Below are positions 32,353 to 41,618 of a stretch of 64,000 bases of DNA, in pieces. Under the pieces are notes generated by a model. That model saw only the letters and a list, made by a program, of their open reading frames with translations, was not told the origin of the DNA and did not search any database. A program made the translations under genes and the position numbers. The stretch is from Flavicella sp963932955 (GTDB lineage Bacteria; Bacteroidota; Bacteroidia; Flavobacteriales; Flavobacteriaceae), in the NCBI GenBank assembly GCA_963932955.1, contig CAWVRK010000001.1, positions 124,001 to 188,000 on the forward strand. Direction: 5' to 3'. How positions within the stretch are numbered: position 1 is the first letter of the stretch; each line of letters begins with the position of its first letter.

Positions 32353-35300
32353 TTACCCCACGATGTTGACAATTTTTCCAGGAACGACTATCACTTTCTT
32401 AGGCGTCTTTCCCTTCAATTGGGCACGTGTCTTTTCGTGTGCCAACACAGTTTTTTCGAGGGCTTCTTTGGACAAGTCCAAAGGCAGTTCTAGGGTAAAA
32501 CGCATTTTTCCGTTGAATGAGATGGGATAGACCTTGCTGCTTTCCACCAAGTACTTGCTTTCAAAAACGGGGAAAGAAGCGGTTGCAATAGAACTCGTGT
32601 GTCCCAATTGGTTCCAAAGCTCCTCGGCAATGTGAGGCGCATAAGGTGAAATCAAAACCAACAAGGGTTCTAAAATGGCTTTTTTACAGCACTTTTGAGC
32701 GGCCAATTCGTTGACAGCAATCATAAAAGTACTGACCGAAGTATTGAAAGAAAAATGCTCAATGTCCTCCTGTACTTTTTTGATGGTTTTGTGCAATATT
32801 TTCAATTCATCTTGAGTAGGTTCCTCTTCAGAAACTCCAAAAACACCTGTTGTATGGTACAATTTCCACAATTTTTTAAGGAAAGAAGACACTCCTGAAA
32901 TACCAGAGGTTTTCCATGGTTTTGCTTGTTCCAAAGGTCCTAAAAACATTTCAAACATGCGCAATGCATCGGCACCGTGCTCGACACAGATCGCGTCTGG
33001 ATTGACAACATTGTATTTGGATTTCGACATTTTTTCTACTTCTCGACCCACCATGTACGTTCCGTCTTCCAATAAGAATTCGGCGGTGTTAAAATCTGAA
33101 TACATCGGGTGGTTTTTAAACGCCTCCACGTCCAATTCATCAGAACTGTTGACCAGAGAAACATCGACGTGTAGTGGCTGTACTTTTTGATCGGCTAAGA
33201 GTCCTTTGGACACAAAGGTGTTAGTTCCTTCTATGCGGTATACAAAAGCACTGGTTCCTAGGATCATCCCCTGGTTGATCAGTTTTTTTGCAAATTCTTC
33301 TACGGGAAGGTGGCCGCGATCAAACAGGAATTTTTGCCAAAAACGCGCGTACAAAAGATGTCCTGTCGCATGTTCGGAACCGCCGATATACAAATCAACT
33401 TCTCTCCAGTAATTGGCGGCTTCTTTGCTTACAAATGTGCCCTCATTGGTCGGATCCATATAGCGATTGAAATACCAAGAACTCCCTGCCCAACCAGGCA
33501 TCGTGTTGAGTTCTAAAGGGTACACGGTTTTGTTTTTCAACTTGTCGTTGGAAACCACTTTTTTATTTCGGGAATCCCATGCCCATTCAGTCGCATTGCC
33601 CAAAGGCGGATTGCCATCTTTGGTGGGCAGGTACTTTTCTACTTCTGGCAAAACGATGGGCAAATGCGCAGGATCGATTGTTTGAGGAAGTCCGTTTTTG
33701 TAATAGACAGGAAAAGGCTCTCCCCAATAGCGTTGACGGCTAAAAACGGCATCTCGCAAACGGTAATTTATTTTCCCACTTCCAAAGCCGCGTTTTTCCA
33801 ATTCAAAAATGGCCAATTTGCTCGCTTTGTTCACCTTTAAATCGTTTAAAAAGTCTGAATTGGCAATAACTGCATCTTTTTCTGCATAAGCACCCTCAGA
33901 GACGTCTACATCTTTAAAAATGTTTTTGATGACTATCTTAAAATGCTTCGCAAAATCCCAGTCTCTTTGGTCTCCACAAGGGACCGCCATGACCGCTCCA
34001 GTTCCGTAGCTTGCCAATACGTAATCTCCAATCCAAATCGGAATTTTATCCCCGGTCAACGGATGGCTCGCATAGGCTCCTGTAAACACTCCTGAAATGG
34101 TTTTTACGTCCGCCATTCGTTCGCGTTCACTGCGTTTGGAAGTGGCTTTGACATATGCTTCCACTGCAGTTTTTTGTGCCGCTGTGGTGATTTTTGTCAC
34201 CAAATCGTGTTCGGGTGCCAAGGTCATAAAGGTGACTCCGAAAATGGTGTCAGGCCGTGTGGTAAAAACCTCTATTTCGGGTGTTTCTATGGAAGCATCA
34301 ACAGTCTTGTAGATAGCAGCTGTTTTTGGAAATTGCAAAGCGGTTTCTATGTGCACCAAAACTGCTGCAACATTTTTTTCAATGTCTTTGGATGTGATGT
34401 ACAGCACTTGAAAACCTTCCTTTTCAAAATAGTCTTTGCGTTGTGCTTGGTTGTCTTTTCCTGAAAATTCAACAACGGTTTGTTTTGCAAGACAGACAAA
34501 ATCTACTTGGTAGTTGCCGAGTGTATAGTTGGCTCTAAATTTAGAGGCTGCTTTTTTCTTTTTCAAACGCGCCCATAACAAAGCGGATGCTTTGGTCGGA
34601 TTGGCTCTTTTCTCTTTGAGTGCTTCCAATTCTTTAAAAGACATTTTGGAGGTCTTGCCTTCCGCTTGTGCTGGTAAAAGCACTTGAAAACGGACACTAG
34701 CTCCCTGAGAACGCCCAATCCAATTGGTTTGTGCATCTTTTAAAGAATGTGGCCAGTCGATGTTTTGAAGTCCGTCCAACAAGCGTTGTGCATAGGCTGA
34801 GATGCGCATGCTCCATTGGGTCATTTTTTTGCGAATTACCGGGTACCCTCCTCTTTCAGAAAACCCGTTGATAATTTCGTCGTTTGCCAAAACCGTCCCT
34901 AATTCAGGACACCAGTTGACCTCTGTCTCTGACAAATAGGTCAAACGGTACTGCAACAAAATGGATTCTTGCTGTTCTTTGGGATAGCCTTTCCATTGTT
35001 CGGCTGTAAAAACAGCGATGTCTTCATCTGCGACGGCGCGAACCTGCGCATTTCCAGCTTTTTTAAATTTGGAAACCAGTGTTTTGATGTCCTCGGCTTT
35101 GTCAGTGTCTTTGTTGTACCAAGAGTCAAAAAGTTGGATAAAAATCCATTGGGTCCATTTGTAGTACTCAGGATTTGACGTGCGGACTTCGCGAGACCAA
35201 TCGAAAGAAAAGCCGATCTTGTCGAGTTGCCTTCTGTAGGTAGCAATGTTGGCCTCCGTAGTCAATGCGGGGTGTTGTCCGGTTTGTATGGCGTATTGCT

Positions 35301-35556
35301 CGGCTGGCAATCCAAATGAATCGTAGCCTTGTGGGTGCAATACGTTGAAGCCTTGGTGGCGTTTGTAGCGCGCATAGATGTCCGAAGCGATGTAGCCCAA
35401 TGGGTGTCCCACATGCAATCCTGCTCCAGAAGGATAGGGAAACATATCCAAAACATAGTACTTGGGGAGGGTGCTGCCATCAATGGCTTTGAATGTCTGG
35501 TTGTCTGCCCAGTATTTTTGCCATTTGGCTTCGATCTCATTGAAATTGTATTCCAT
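32353..35556 (-). CDS. leuS: Leucyl-tRNA synthetase with a DUF559 (endonuclease-fold) insertion in the editing region
   Basis: 1067 residues, well beyond the usual 860-930. Class I motifs are HVGH at 48-51 (PYPSGAGLHVGHPLGY) and KMSKS at 842-846. The CP1 editing domain has FTTRPDTIFGVT at 431-442 and the aspartate D529 in CGDQRDWDFA. About 130 extra residues (293-426) separate GRSQGASVRFQV from IEVFTTRPDT. Within them, residues 310-407 match DUF559: ASALLWARLKKKKAASKFR, LGNYQVDFVC, QTVVEFSG and KEGFQVLYIT. Of the nuclease residues D352 and E363 remain; the N-terminal Glu is Ser/Ala, the acidic residue after Glu is S365 and the His is N369, so cleavage activity is doubtful. The promoter at 35611-35641 drives it. 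No frameshift is seen. Confidence 0.97.
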   Translation of the reverse strand: MEYNFNEIEAKWQKYWADNQTFKAIDGSTLPKYYVLDMFPYPSGAGLHVGHPLGYIASDIYARYKRHQGFNVLHPQGYDSFGLPAEQYAIQTGQHPALTTEANIATYRRQLDKIGFSFDWSREVRTSNPEYYKWTQWIFIQLFDSWYNKDTDKAEDIKTLVSKFKKAGNAQVRAVADEDIAVFTAEQWKGYPKEQQESILLQYRLTYLSETEVNWCPELGTVLANDEIINGFSERGGYPVIRKKMTQWSMRISAYAQRLLDGLQNIDWPHSLKDAQTNWIGRSQGASVRFQVLLPAQAEGKTSKMSFKELEALKEKRANPTKASALLWARLKKKKAASKFRANYTLGNYQVDFVCLAKQTVVEFSGKDNQAQRKDYFEKEGFQVLYITSKDIEKNVAAVLVHIETALQFPKTAAIYKTVDASIETPEIEVFTTRPDTIFGVTFMTLAPEHDLVTKITTAAQKTAVEAYVKATSKRSERERMADVKTISGVFTGAYASHPLTGDKIPIWIGDYVLASYGTGAVMAVPCGDQRDWDFAKHFKIVIKNIFKDVDVSEGAYAEKDAVIANSDFLNDLKVNKASKLAIFELEKRGFGSGKINYRLRDAVFSRQRYWGEPFPVYYKNGLPQTIDPAHLPIVLPEVEKYLPTKDGNPPLGNATEWAWDSRNKKVVSNDKLKNKTVYPLELNTMPGWAGSSWYFNRYMDPTNEGTFVSKEAANYWREVDLYIGGSEHATGHLLYARFWQKFLFDRGHLPVEEFAKKLINQGMILGTSAFVYRIEGTNTFVSKGLLADQKVQPLHVDVSLVNSSDELDVEAFKNHPMYSDFNTAEFLLEDGTYMVGREVEKMSKSKYNVVNPDAICVEHGADALRMFEMFLGPLEQAKPWKTSGISGVSSFLKKLWKLYHTTGVFGVSEEEPTQDELKILHKTIKKVQEDIEHFSFNTSVSTFMIAVNELAAQKCCKKAILEPLLVLISPYAPHIAEELWNQLGHTSSIATASFPVFESKYLVESSKVYPISFNGKMRFTLELPLDLSKEALEKTVLAHEKTRAQLKGKTPKKVIVVPGKIVNIVG

Positions 35557-35610
35557 TCGCGTGCTAAAAGGGGTTTTGAATTCTCAAAACCACGTGTTTT
35601 TGTTAAAAAG

Positions 35611-35641
35611 CAAAAGTACTGTTCTTAAGTGAGAGTTGAAA
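35611..35641 (-). promoter_or_regulatory. Promoter of leuS
   Basis: On the minus strand the -7 element TACTTTTG (35611-35618) is preceded at exactly 19 bases by TTTC (35638-35641), a one-mismatch -33. The leuS ATG lies 55 bases downstream. Confidence 0.7.
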
Positions 35642-35723
35642 GTTTGCTCGATGAAAAGTTCTGAGGTACTGCAGAGTGTCTAAGCAAAAAAATATACTGT
35701 AAAAAAAAATACTGTCTAGGGAA

Positions 35724-37445
35724 TCAATTGTTGGATTGCTCTATGTAAGAAGACAATTTCTTCTGGCTTTCTCGGTTACCCGTCTCATAAAAATCAAGCG
35801 CACCTAGGTTGCTCATAAAACAATTTTCAATGCCTATTTTGGAAATGATTCCTGCTTTGGTCATCGCATCTCTGACAGGTCCTTTGATATTTGTAAAATG
35901 AATTTGGATGCCTTTTAGCGCATAGTAATCAATGCGTTCGTTCCACATAGCCGCCCCCGTACTGTCCAAGCCATTGATGCATTCGCCATCGATGACAATC
36001 AGTTTCAAATGTGTCCCTTTTTCTTTGGACAAGAGGTCCAACTGTTCTCTAAAATAGTTGGTGTTTGCAAAATACAAATGTGAATCAAACCTGAGAATCA
36101 GCACCTCTTTGTGCACCTCAACATCTTTGAAACGTTCGCTGTTTCTAAAAAAATTGGTATTTGGAATGCGTCCCAAAACAGCAATATGAGGTTTGGAGGT
36201 CCTAAAAATAACCATGAGCAAGGAGAGGCCTACCCCTACTCCGATTCCTTCTTTGATTCCAAGAAAGAGGGTTCCTAGAAAGGTGACCAACAACATCCAA
36301 AAATCAATCTTGTTAATTTTCCACAATCGCAGGGCTTCTTTGACATCTATCAACCCAACGATGGACAAAATGATGATTGCGGCCAATACGGTTTTCGGCA
36401 AGTAGTAAAATACAGGGGTGAAAAACAGCAAAATCAAGGCGACCACCCCTACCGAAAAGAAGGCTGTCAAATTTGTTTGTGCTCCTGAATTCTTGTTGAT
36501 GGAGGATCTGGAAAAACTGGAAGCCGCTGGATATGCCTTGAAAAAAGAACCCAACAGGTTTGCAAAACCCAAGGCAATCAATTCCTGGTTGGCATTAATG
36601 GACACTGGATCTTTGGGGCTTTCAAAAGATTTTCCGATGGAGACAGTTTCCAAAAATCCAATCATGGCAAGGGTCAAGGCGATGGGTAAGATTTCCGAAA
36701 TTTGAGAAAGCGCTATGTTTGGCAAGCCAAAAGCAGGCAAACCCCTCGGAATTTCTTTGACGATGGCGACATCTGCAAACCAAACGTTGGCGTACTTCAT
36801 GAGAATAATGCCTAAAAACACCACAAAAAGAGGAGAGGGAATGTTTTTGTTTATTTTTTTTAAGAGCAACATCAAAAGGATGGCACTAGCTCCGATTGCA
36901 AAAGTTGGAAGGTGGATATCAGAGAGATGTTGAAAAAAGAGGAGCAGCAATTCGTAAATTCGATTGCTCCGCGGGATGGAAATTCCAAAAAAATTTCGAA
37001 GCTGACTGAGTGCAATGATGATGGCTGCTGCCGAAATAAAACCACTGATAACGGGTTTGGACAAGAAATTGATGACAAATCCGAGTTTTAAAAACCCCAT
37101 AAGCAGCTGCAAAACACCAACGGCACATGCCAAAGTAAGTGCGATGGCAATGCTATTTTCTGGACCTGTCACCGACAGACTTGCGATGGCAGCCGCTACA
37201 ATCAAAGAGTCTGTCGCGACAGGTCCAATGGCAATCTTTGATGAAGTTCCCAAGACTGCATAGACCAACTGGGGCAGCAAGGCTGTATAGAGTCCATAAA
37301 TCGGTGGCAATCCGGCTATTAAGGCATAGGCAATTCCTTGAGGAATCAGAACGATTCCTACAATCGTTCCTGCGATGGCGTCCTTTCGTATGGAACGCAT
37401 TGTAAGCTTCGGGAACCATTGTAAAATGGGAAGGTATTTTTTCAT
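35724..37445 (-). CDS. SulP/SLC26 family anion transporter with STAS domain
   Basis: 573 residues. Some 12-14 helices fill residues 15-420, including the conserved GLPPIYGLYTALLPQLVYAVLGTS and the PAASSFSRSSINKNSGA segments of SulP transporters. A cytoplasmic STAS domain (about 445-560) contains the DGECINGLDSTGAAM loop. These proteins carry sulfate, bicarbonate or dicarboxylates; the substrate cannot be told here. It starts 14 bases after ruvB and is probably co-transcribed. Confidence 0.94.
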   Translation of the reverse strand: MKKYLPILQWFPKLTMRSIRKDAIAGTIVGIVLIPQGIAYALIAGLPPIYGLYTALLPQLVYAVLGTSSKIAIGPVATDSLIVAAAIASLSVTGPENSIAIALTLACAVGVLQLLMGFLKLGFVINFLSKPVISGFISAAAIIIALSQLRNFFGISIPRSNRIYELLLLFFQHLSDIHLPTFAIGASAILLMLLLKKINKNIPSPLFVVFLGIILMKYANVWFADVAIVKEIPRGLPAFGLPNIALSQISEILPIALTLAMIGFLETVSIGKSFESPKDPVSINANQELIALGFANLLGSFFKAYPAASSFSRSSINKNSGAQTNLTAFFSVGVVALILLFFTPVFYYLPKTVLAAIIILSIVGLIDVKEALRLWKINKIDFWMLLVTFLGTLFLGIKEGIGVGVGLSLLMVIFRTSKPHIAVLGRIPNTNFFRNSERFKDVEVHKEVLILRFDSHLYFANTNYFREQLDLLSKEKGTHLKLIVIDGECINGLDSTGAAMWNERIDYYALKGIQIHFTNIKGPVRDAMTKAGIISKIGIENCFMSNLGALDFYETGNRESQKKLSSYIEQSNN

Positions 37446-37459
37446 TTTAAAATCGTTGT

Positions 37460-38482
37460 TTAAAACAATTCTGCTTGATTTTTTCCTGGGGTCTTGCCCA
37501 AGTGTTTGTAAGCCAATTCTGTCACTTCTCTCCCTCTGGGTGTGCGCATGATAAATCCTTGTTGGATCAAGAAAGGTTCGTAGACCTCTTCAAGAGTTTC
37601 CGAATTTTCACTGACCGCTGTGGCCAATGTTGAAATCCCTACAGGACCGCCTTTGAATTTGTCGATGATGGTGGTCAAAATTTTATTGTCCATTTCGTCC
37701 AATCCATGAGCATCTACATGCAAGGCTTCCAAACCGTATTTGGCAATTTCGATGGTGATGGAGCCGTTTCCTTTGATTTCAGCAAAATCACGTACCCGAC
37801 GCAACAGGGCATTTGCAATTCTTGGTGTCCCACGACTTCTTCCCGCTATTTCGATAGCCGCTTCCATGGAAATGGGTGTTTTTAAGATGGAAGCACTTCG
37901 CTGTACAATGGTGGTCAGCAAATCGGTTTTGTAGTATTCCAAACGGCTGCTGATCCCAAAACGCGCACGCATCGGAGCGGTCAACATTCCGGACCGGGTG
38001 GTGGCGCCAATCAAGGTAAAAGGCTCTAAGTTCAACTGCACCGTACGCGCATTGGGCCCCGACTCAATCATGATGTCGATTTTATAGTCTTCCATTGCGG
38101 AGTAGAGGTATTCTTCTACGACGGGACTCAATCGGTGGATTTCATCGATAAACAATACATCGCGTTCGTCCAAGCCTGTCAAGAGACCCGCAAGGTCGCC
38201 TGGTTTGTCCAAAACAGGCCCAGAGGTAACTTTGATGCCGACACTCAATTCGTTTGCCAATATGTTGGCCAAGGTTGTTTTTCCCAAACCTGGCGGACCG
38301 TGAAACAAGGTGTGGTCGAGGGCCTCTCCTCTTCGATTGGCGGCCTCTACAAAAATTTTGAGATTTCCCAACGCTTGCTCTTGGCCTGTGAAATCATCGA
38401 AGGAAAGCGGACGTAGTTTCTTTTCAACGTCTACTTCTTCATTAGAAAGATCGGAATTCTCAGGATTTAAATGTTCGTTCAT
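37460..38482 (-). CDS. ruvB: Holliday junction branch-migration ATPase RuvB
   Basis: 340 residues. The AAA+ Walker A is GPPGLGKTTLANIL, Walker B DVLFIDEIHRLSPVVEE, sensor 1 region IGATTRSGMLTAPMRARFG, and the C-terminal winged helix contains QQGFIMRTPRGREVT. RuvB drives branch migration with RuvA. Neither ruvA nor ruvC lies in the window. It is transcribed with the SulP gene and follows the respiratory operon terminator. Confidence 0.98.
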   Translation of the reverse strand: MNEHLNPENSDLSNEEVDVEKKLRPLSFDDFTGQEQALGNLKIFVEAANRRGEALDHTLFHGPPGLGKTTLANILANELSVGIKVTSGPVLDKPGDLAGLLTGLDERDVLFIDEIHRLSPVVEEYLYSAMEDYKIDIMIESGPNARTVQLNLEPFTLIGATTRSGMLTAPMRARFGISSRLEYYKTDLLTTIVQRSASILKTPISMEAAIEIAGRSRGTPRIANALLRRVRDFAEIKGNGSITIEIAKYGLEALHVDAHGLDEMDNKILTTIIDKFKGGPVGISTLATAVSENSETLEEVYEPFLIQQGFIMRTPRGREVTELAYKHLGKTPGKNQAELF

Positions 38483-38597
38483 ACGGCACTCCTACTTAGG
38501 TGTTACGAAGATAGGGAAAAAAGAGGTTGCCGGATGTGTTGTAAGAAATTTAGTTGGTCTTCCAAAAGGGGTTTCTTTTCTTACAAGCCCCGCAATC

Positions 38598-38647
38598 CAA
38601 AACAAAACACCCATCAGAGATTCTTTCTTGATGGGTGTTTTGTTTTG
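38598..38647 (-). terminator. Terminator of the act-cox operon
   Basis: CAAAACAAAACACCCATCA (38598-38616) is perfectly complementary to TGATGGGTGTTTTGTTTTG (38629-38647) around a 12-base loop. On the minus strand the T-rich arm ends the transcript, 22 bases after the coxA stop. A 19-base stem is unusually long. Confidence 0.9.
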
Positions 38648-38669
38648 TTGATTTTGGAACTAAGGAAAT

Positions 38670-40421
38670 TTAAGACTCCTCTTCACCTTCTTTTAAGGGG
38701 ACATTTTGAGGGACAAAATCTTCTTCGTAACCCGGTTTGCTATAATCGTATGCCCAGCGTTCTACAGAAGGTATTTTTCCAGGCCAGTTTCCGTGGATTC
38801 CTTCTACAGGTGTGGTCCATTCCAGCGTTGTAGATTTCCATGGATTTTGTGTCGCTTTTTTTCCTCTGTAAATACTGAGGAAGAAGTTGATCAAGAAAAT
38901 AATTTGTGCCAAACCTCCAAGTATGGCAAACAAAGTGATTACGATATTTACATCTGCCAAATCTTCAAAGAGCGGAAATGCGGTGTTTGAGTAGTAACGT
39001 CTGGGCAATCCTGCCAAACCGATAAAGTGCATTGGGAAAAAGACTCCATAAGCTGCGATTGCAGTAATCCAGAAATGCCAGTAGCCCAAAGTCTTATCCA
39101 TCATTCTTCCGTACATTTTGGGGAACCAGTGGTAGATTCCTGCGTACATTCCATAAATGGCAGAGACGCCCATCACCAAGTGAAAGTGAGCGACCACAAA
39201 GTAGGTGTCGTGTACGTTGATGTCCAAGGCACTGTCTCCTAAAACTATTCCTGTCAAACCACCAGTAATAAAGGTAGAGACCAAACCGATGGAGAACAAC
39301 ATGGCAGGATTCATCTGCAAGTTTCCTTTCCACAAGGTAGTGATGTAATTAAAGGCTTTTACTGCCGATGGAATGGCAATCAACAAGGTGGTAAAAGTAA
39401 ATACCGACCCCAAGAAAGGATTCATTCCAGAGATAAACATGTGGTGTCCCCAAACGATGGTGGACAAAAATGCGATGGCCATGATAGACCCGACCATGGC
39501 ACGGTAACCAAAAATTGGCTTGCGCGAATTGGTGGCAATGACTTCTGAAGTGATGCCCAAAGCAGGAAGCAATACGATGTATACCTCAGGGTGACCCAAG
39601 AACCAAAAAAGGTGTTCAAACAAGACGGGTGAGCCCCCTTGGTAATGCAGTACTTCGCCGCTGATAAAAATATCTGACAGGTAAAAGGAGGTCCCAAAAC
39701 TTCGGTCAAAAATCAACAACAAGGCTGCTGACAAGAGTACTGGAAATGAAACCACTCCGATAATGGCTGTGATGAAAAAGGCCCACATGGTCAAAGGCAA
39801 CCGCGTCATTTTCATCCCTTTGGTACGCAAATTCAATATGGTTACGATGTAATTCAAAGAACCAATCAAGGAAGATGCAACAAAAATAGCCATGGATACC
39901 AACCAAAGCGTCATTCCCAGTCCTGAACCGGGGATGGCTTGTGGCAAGGCGCTCAAAGGAGGGTAGATGGTCCAACCTGCAGAGGCAGGTCCTGCTTCTA
40001 CAAACAAAGAAATGACCATAATCACACTGGAGATAAAGAACAACCAGTAAGAAATCATGTTCATAAAACCAGAAGCCATGTCACGGGCTCCAATCTGCAA
40101 TGGAATCAACAAGTTACTAAACGTACCACTCAGTCCTGCTGTCAATACAAAAAAGACCATGATGGTACCGTGAATGGTCACCAATGCCAAGTACATGTCC
40201 GGATCCATTACCCCATCTGTCTGGTGGTGTCCTAAAAACGCTTCAATGATTGAAAAAGAACGTTCCGGCCATGCAATTTGCAAACGGAATAACATGGACA
40301 TAAAAACGCCGATGACCCCCATAATGATTCCTGTAACCAAAAATTGCTTGGAAATCATTTTGTGATCTTGACTAAAAATGTATTTGGTAACAAAAGTTTC
40401 TTTATGGTGGTGCTCTGACAT
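38670..40421 (-). CDS. ctaD: Cytochrome c oxidase subunit I (aa3 type)
   Basis: 583 residues with about 12-13 helices. The haem-copper signature WFLGHPEVYIVLLPALG has the proton-uptake glutamate of the A-family oxidases, and the CuB/haem a3 ligands are seen in IVWGHHMFISGM and YFVVAHFHLVMG. No C-terminal subunit III fusion is present. It is the last gene of the eight-gene operon that begins with actA, so quinol-to-cytochrome and cytochrome-to-oxygen steps are co-expressed. The terminator follows at once. Confidence 0.98.
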   Translation of the reverse strand: MSEHHHKETFVTKYIFSQDHKMISKQFLVTGIIMGVIGVFMSMLFRLQIAWPERSFSIIEAFLGHHQTDGVMDPDMYLALVTIHGTIMVFFVLTAGLSGTFSNLLIPLQIGARDMASGFMNMISYWLFFISSVIMVISLFVEAGPASAGWTIYPPLSALPQAIPGSGLGMTLWLVSMAIFVASSLIGSLNYIVTILNLRTKGMKMTRLPLTMWAFFITAIIGVVSFPVLLSAALLLIFDRSFGTSFYLSDIFISGEVLHYQGGSPVLFEHLFWFLGHPEVYIVLLPALGITSEVIATNSRKPIFGYRAMVGSIMAIAFLSTIVWGHHMFISGMNPFLGSVFTFTTLLIAIPSAVKAFNYITTLWKGNLQMNPAMLFSIGLVSTFITGGLTGIVLGDSALDINVHDTYFVVAHFHLVMGVSAIYGMYAGIYHWFPKMYGRMMDKTLGYWHFWITAIAAYGVFFPMHFIGLAGLPRRYYSNTAFPLFEDLADVNIVITLFAILGGLAQIIFLINFFLSIYRGKKATQNPWKSTTLEWTTPVEGIHGNWPGKIPSVERWAYDYSKPGYEEDFVPQNVPLKEGEEES

Positions 40422-40511
40422 AATGTATTTTGTTTTAATAGTTCCCTTCTCCTAGATTGAAAGGCAGTGCAAATTAATTATTTATAACTCTTAAACGGGT
40501 TTGATTACCGT

Positions 40512-41579
40512 TTAGTTGACCAATTCGGTAATTGTTTTTTGTTGTTTCAACCAGCTGTAAAAATCGGCTTCTTCTTCCACGACTATTTTCATTTGCATGT
40601 TGTAGTGAGAGGCTCCGCAAATTTTGTTACACAACAGGAGGTATTCAAATTCATAAGGATCTTCTCCTTTTGCTTTTCGAAGTTTGTTGATACCGTTCAC
40701 TTTTCGGACGGTTTCTTCTTGAACACGCATTTCTTGAGTGGTAAATTTGGGGGTAAATCCGAATTCAGTCACCATCCCAGGAACACAGTTCATCTGCGCT
40801 CTAAAGTGGGGCATGTATGCAGAGTGCAGTACGTCTTGAGATCTAAATTTAAAGACGATTTTTCTTCCTTTGGGCAAGTGCAGTTCACGAACGGGTATGT
40901 CATCCGCCGAATTGGCATCTGTCATGTCGATTCCAATGGTATTGATGTCTTTGATGTTGCGAACGTTTCCACGCCCCAAGGTGTTGTCAGCCCCTGCATA
41001 GCGCGCTTGCCAGTTGAATTGTTGTGCGTATACTTCAATGACCAAAGGGTTTTCTGAATCAGAGAGGTCCATCACATCATTCCAAGTGTACAATCCGTAG
41101 CCGATCAAAGCAGTCAATACGATAGTAGGAATGGTCGTCCAGATCAATTCTAGCTTGTGACTGTCAGCATAAAAGAGTGCTTTTCTGTTGTTAATCCCTC
41201 TGTATTTGAACGAGAAATAGAACAGTAAAAATTGAGTGGCAAATTGCACAACTCCAATCAAGACAAAGGTGATTAAAAATAAATTGTCGTCATTTTCTCC
41301 CTCTACTGAAGCTGATTCGGGCAACATGATGTCGTTCATAAAAAACAAACAATAAGTCATCAAAAGGTAGAATCCAATCAAAAAGATTAAAAAGAATTTT
41401 CCGTGAATGTCGTTGTCTTTTTCAGTAGCTACAGGATTTTCTTCGCTTTTTGCAATGGCGTTTACGGGTTCTCCCTTGTCGTTGTTCAAAATTACTTGTT
41501 TGTAACTTGACAAACGATTCAGTTGCCAGATTCCGAGTCCTACTGCGACAGCTATAAAAATGTAAAATAAAGCTAGCAT
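40512..41579 (-). CDS. ctaC: Cytochrome c oxidase subunit II with extra N-terminal helices
   Basis: 355 residues. The CuA ligands are C317, C321, H325 and M328 in CNKICGASHYNM. The usual two transmembrane helices (near FLLFYFSFKYR and IWTTIPTIVLTALIGYGLYTW) are preceded by two additional ones (residues 2-20 and about 66-82), which most subunit II proteins lack. There is no fused cytochrome c domain. In the Flavobacterium johnsoniae supercomplex the aa3 subunits are reported to be modified to bind ACIII, and the extra helices may be such a feature. Lies between actF and coxA. Confidence 0.96.
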   Translation of the reverse strand: MLALFYIFIAVAVGLGIWQLNRLSSYKQVILNNDKGEPVNAIAKSEENPVATEKDNDIHGKFFLIFLIGFYLLMTYCLFFMNDIMLPESASVEGENDDNLFLITFVLIGVVQFATQFLLFYFSFKYRGINNRKALFYADSHKLELIWTTIPTIVLTALIGYGLYTWNDVMDLSDSENPLVIEVYAQQFNWQARYAGADNTLGRGNVRNIKDINTIGIDMTDANSADDIPVRELHLPKGRKIVFKFRSQDVLHSAYMPHFRAQMNCVPGMVTEFGFTPKFTTQEMRVQEETVRKVNGINKLRKAKGEDPYEFEYLLLCNKICGASHYNMQMKIVVEEEADFYSWLKQQKTITELVN

Positions 41580-41618
41580 ATGTTCTATTTATTTTTGTGA
41601 ATTAGTTTGTGTGTCTTA

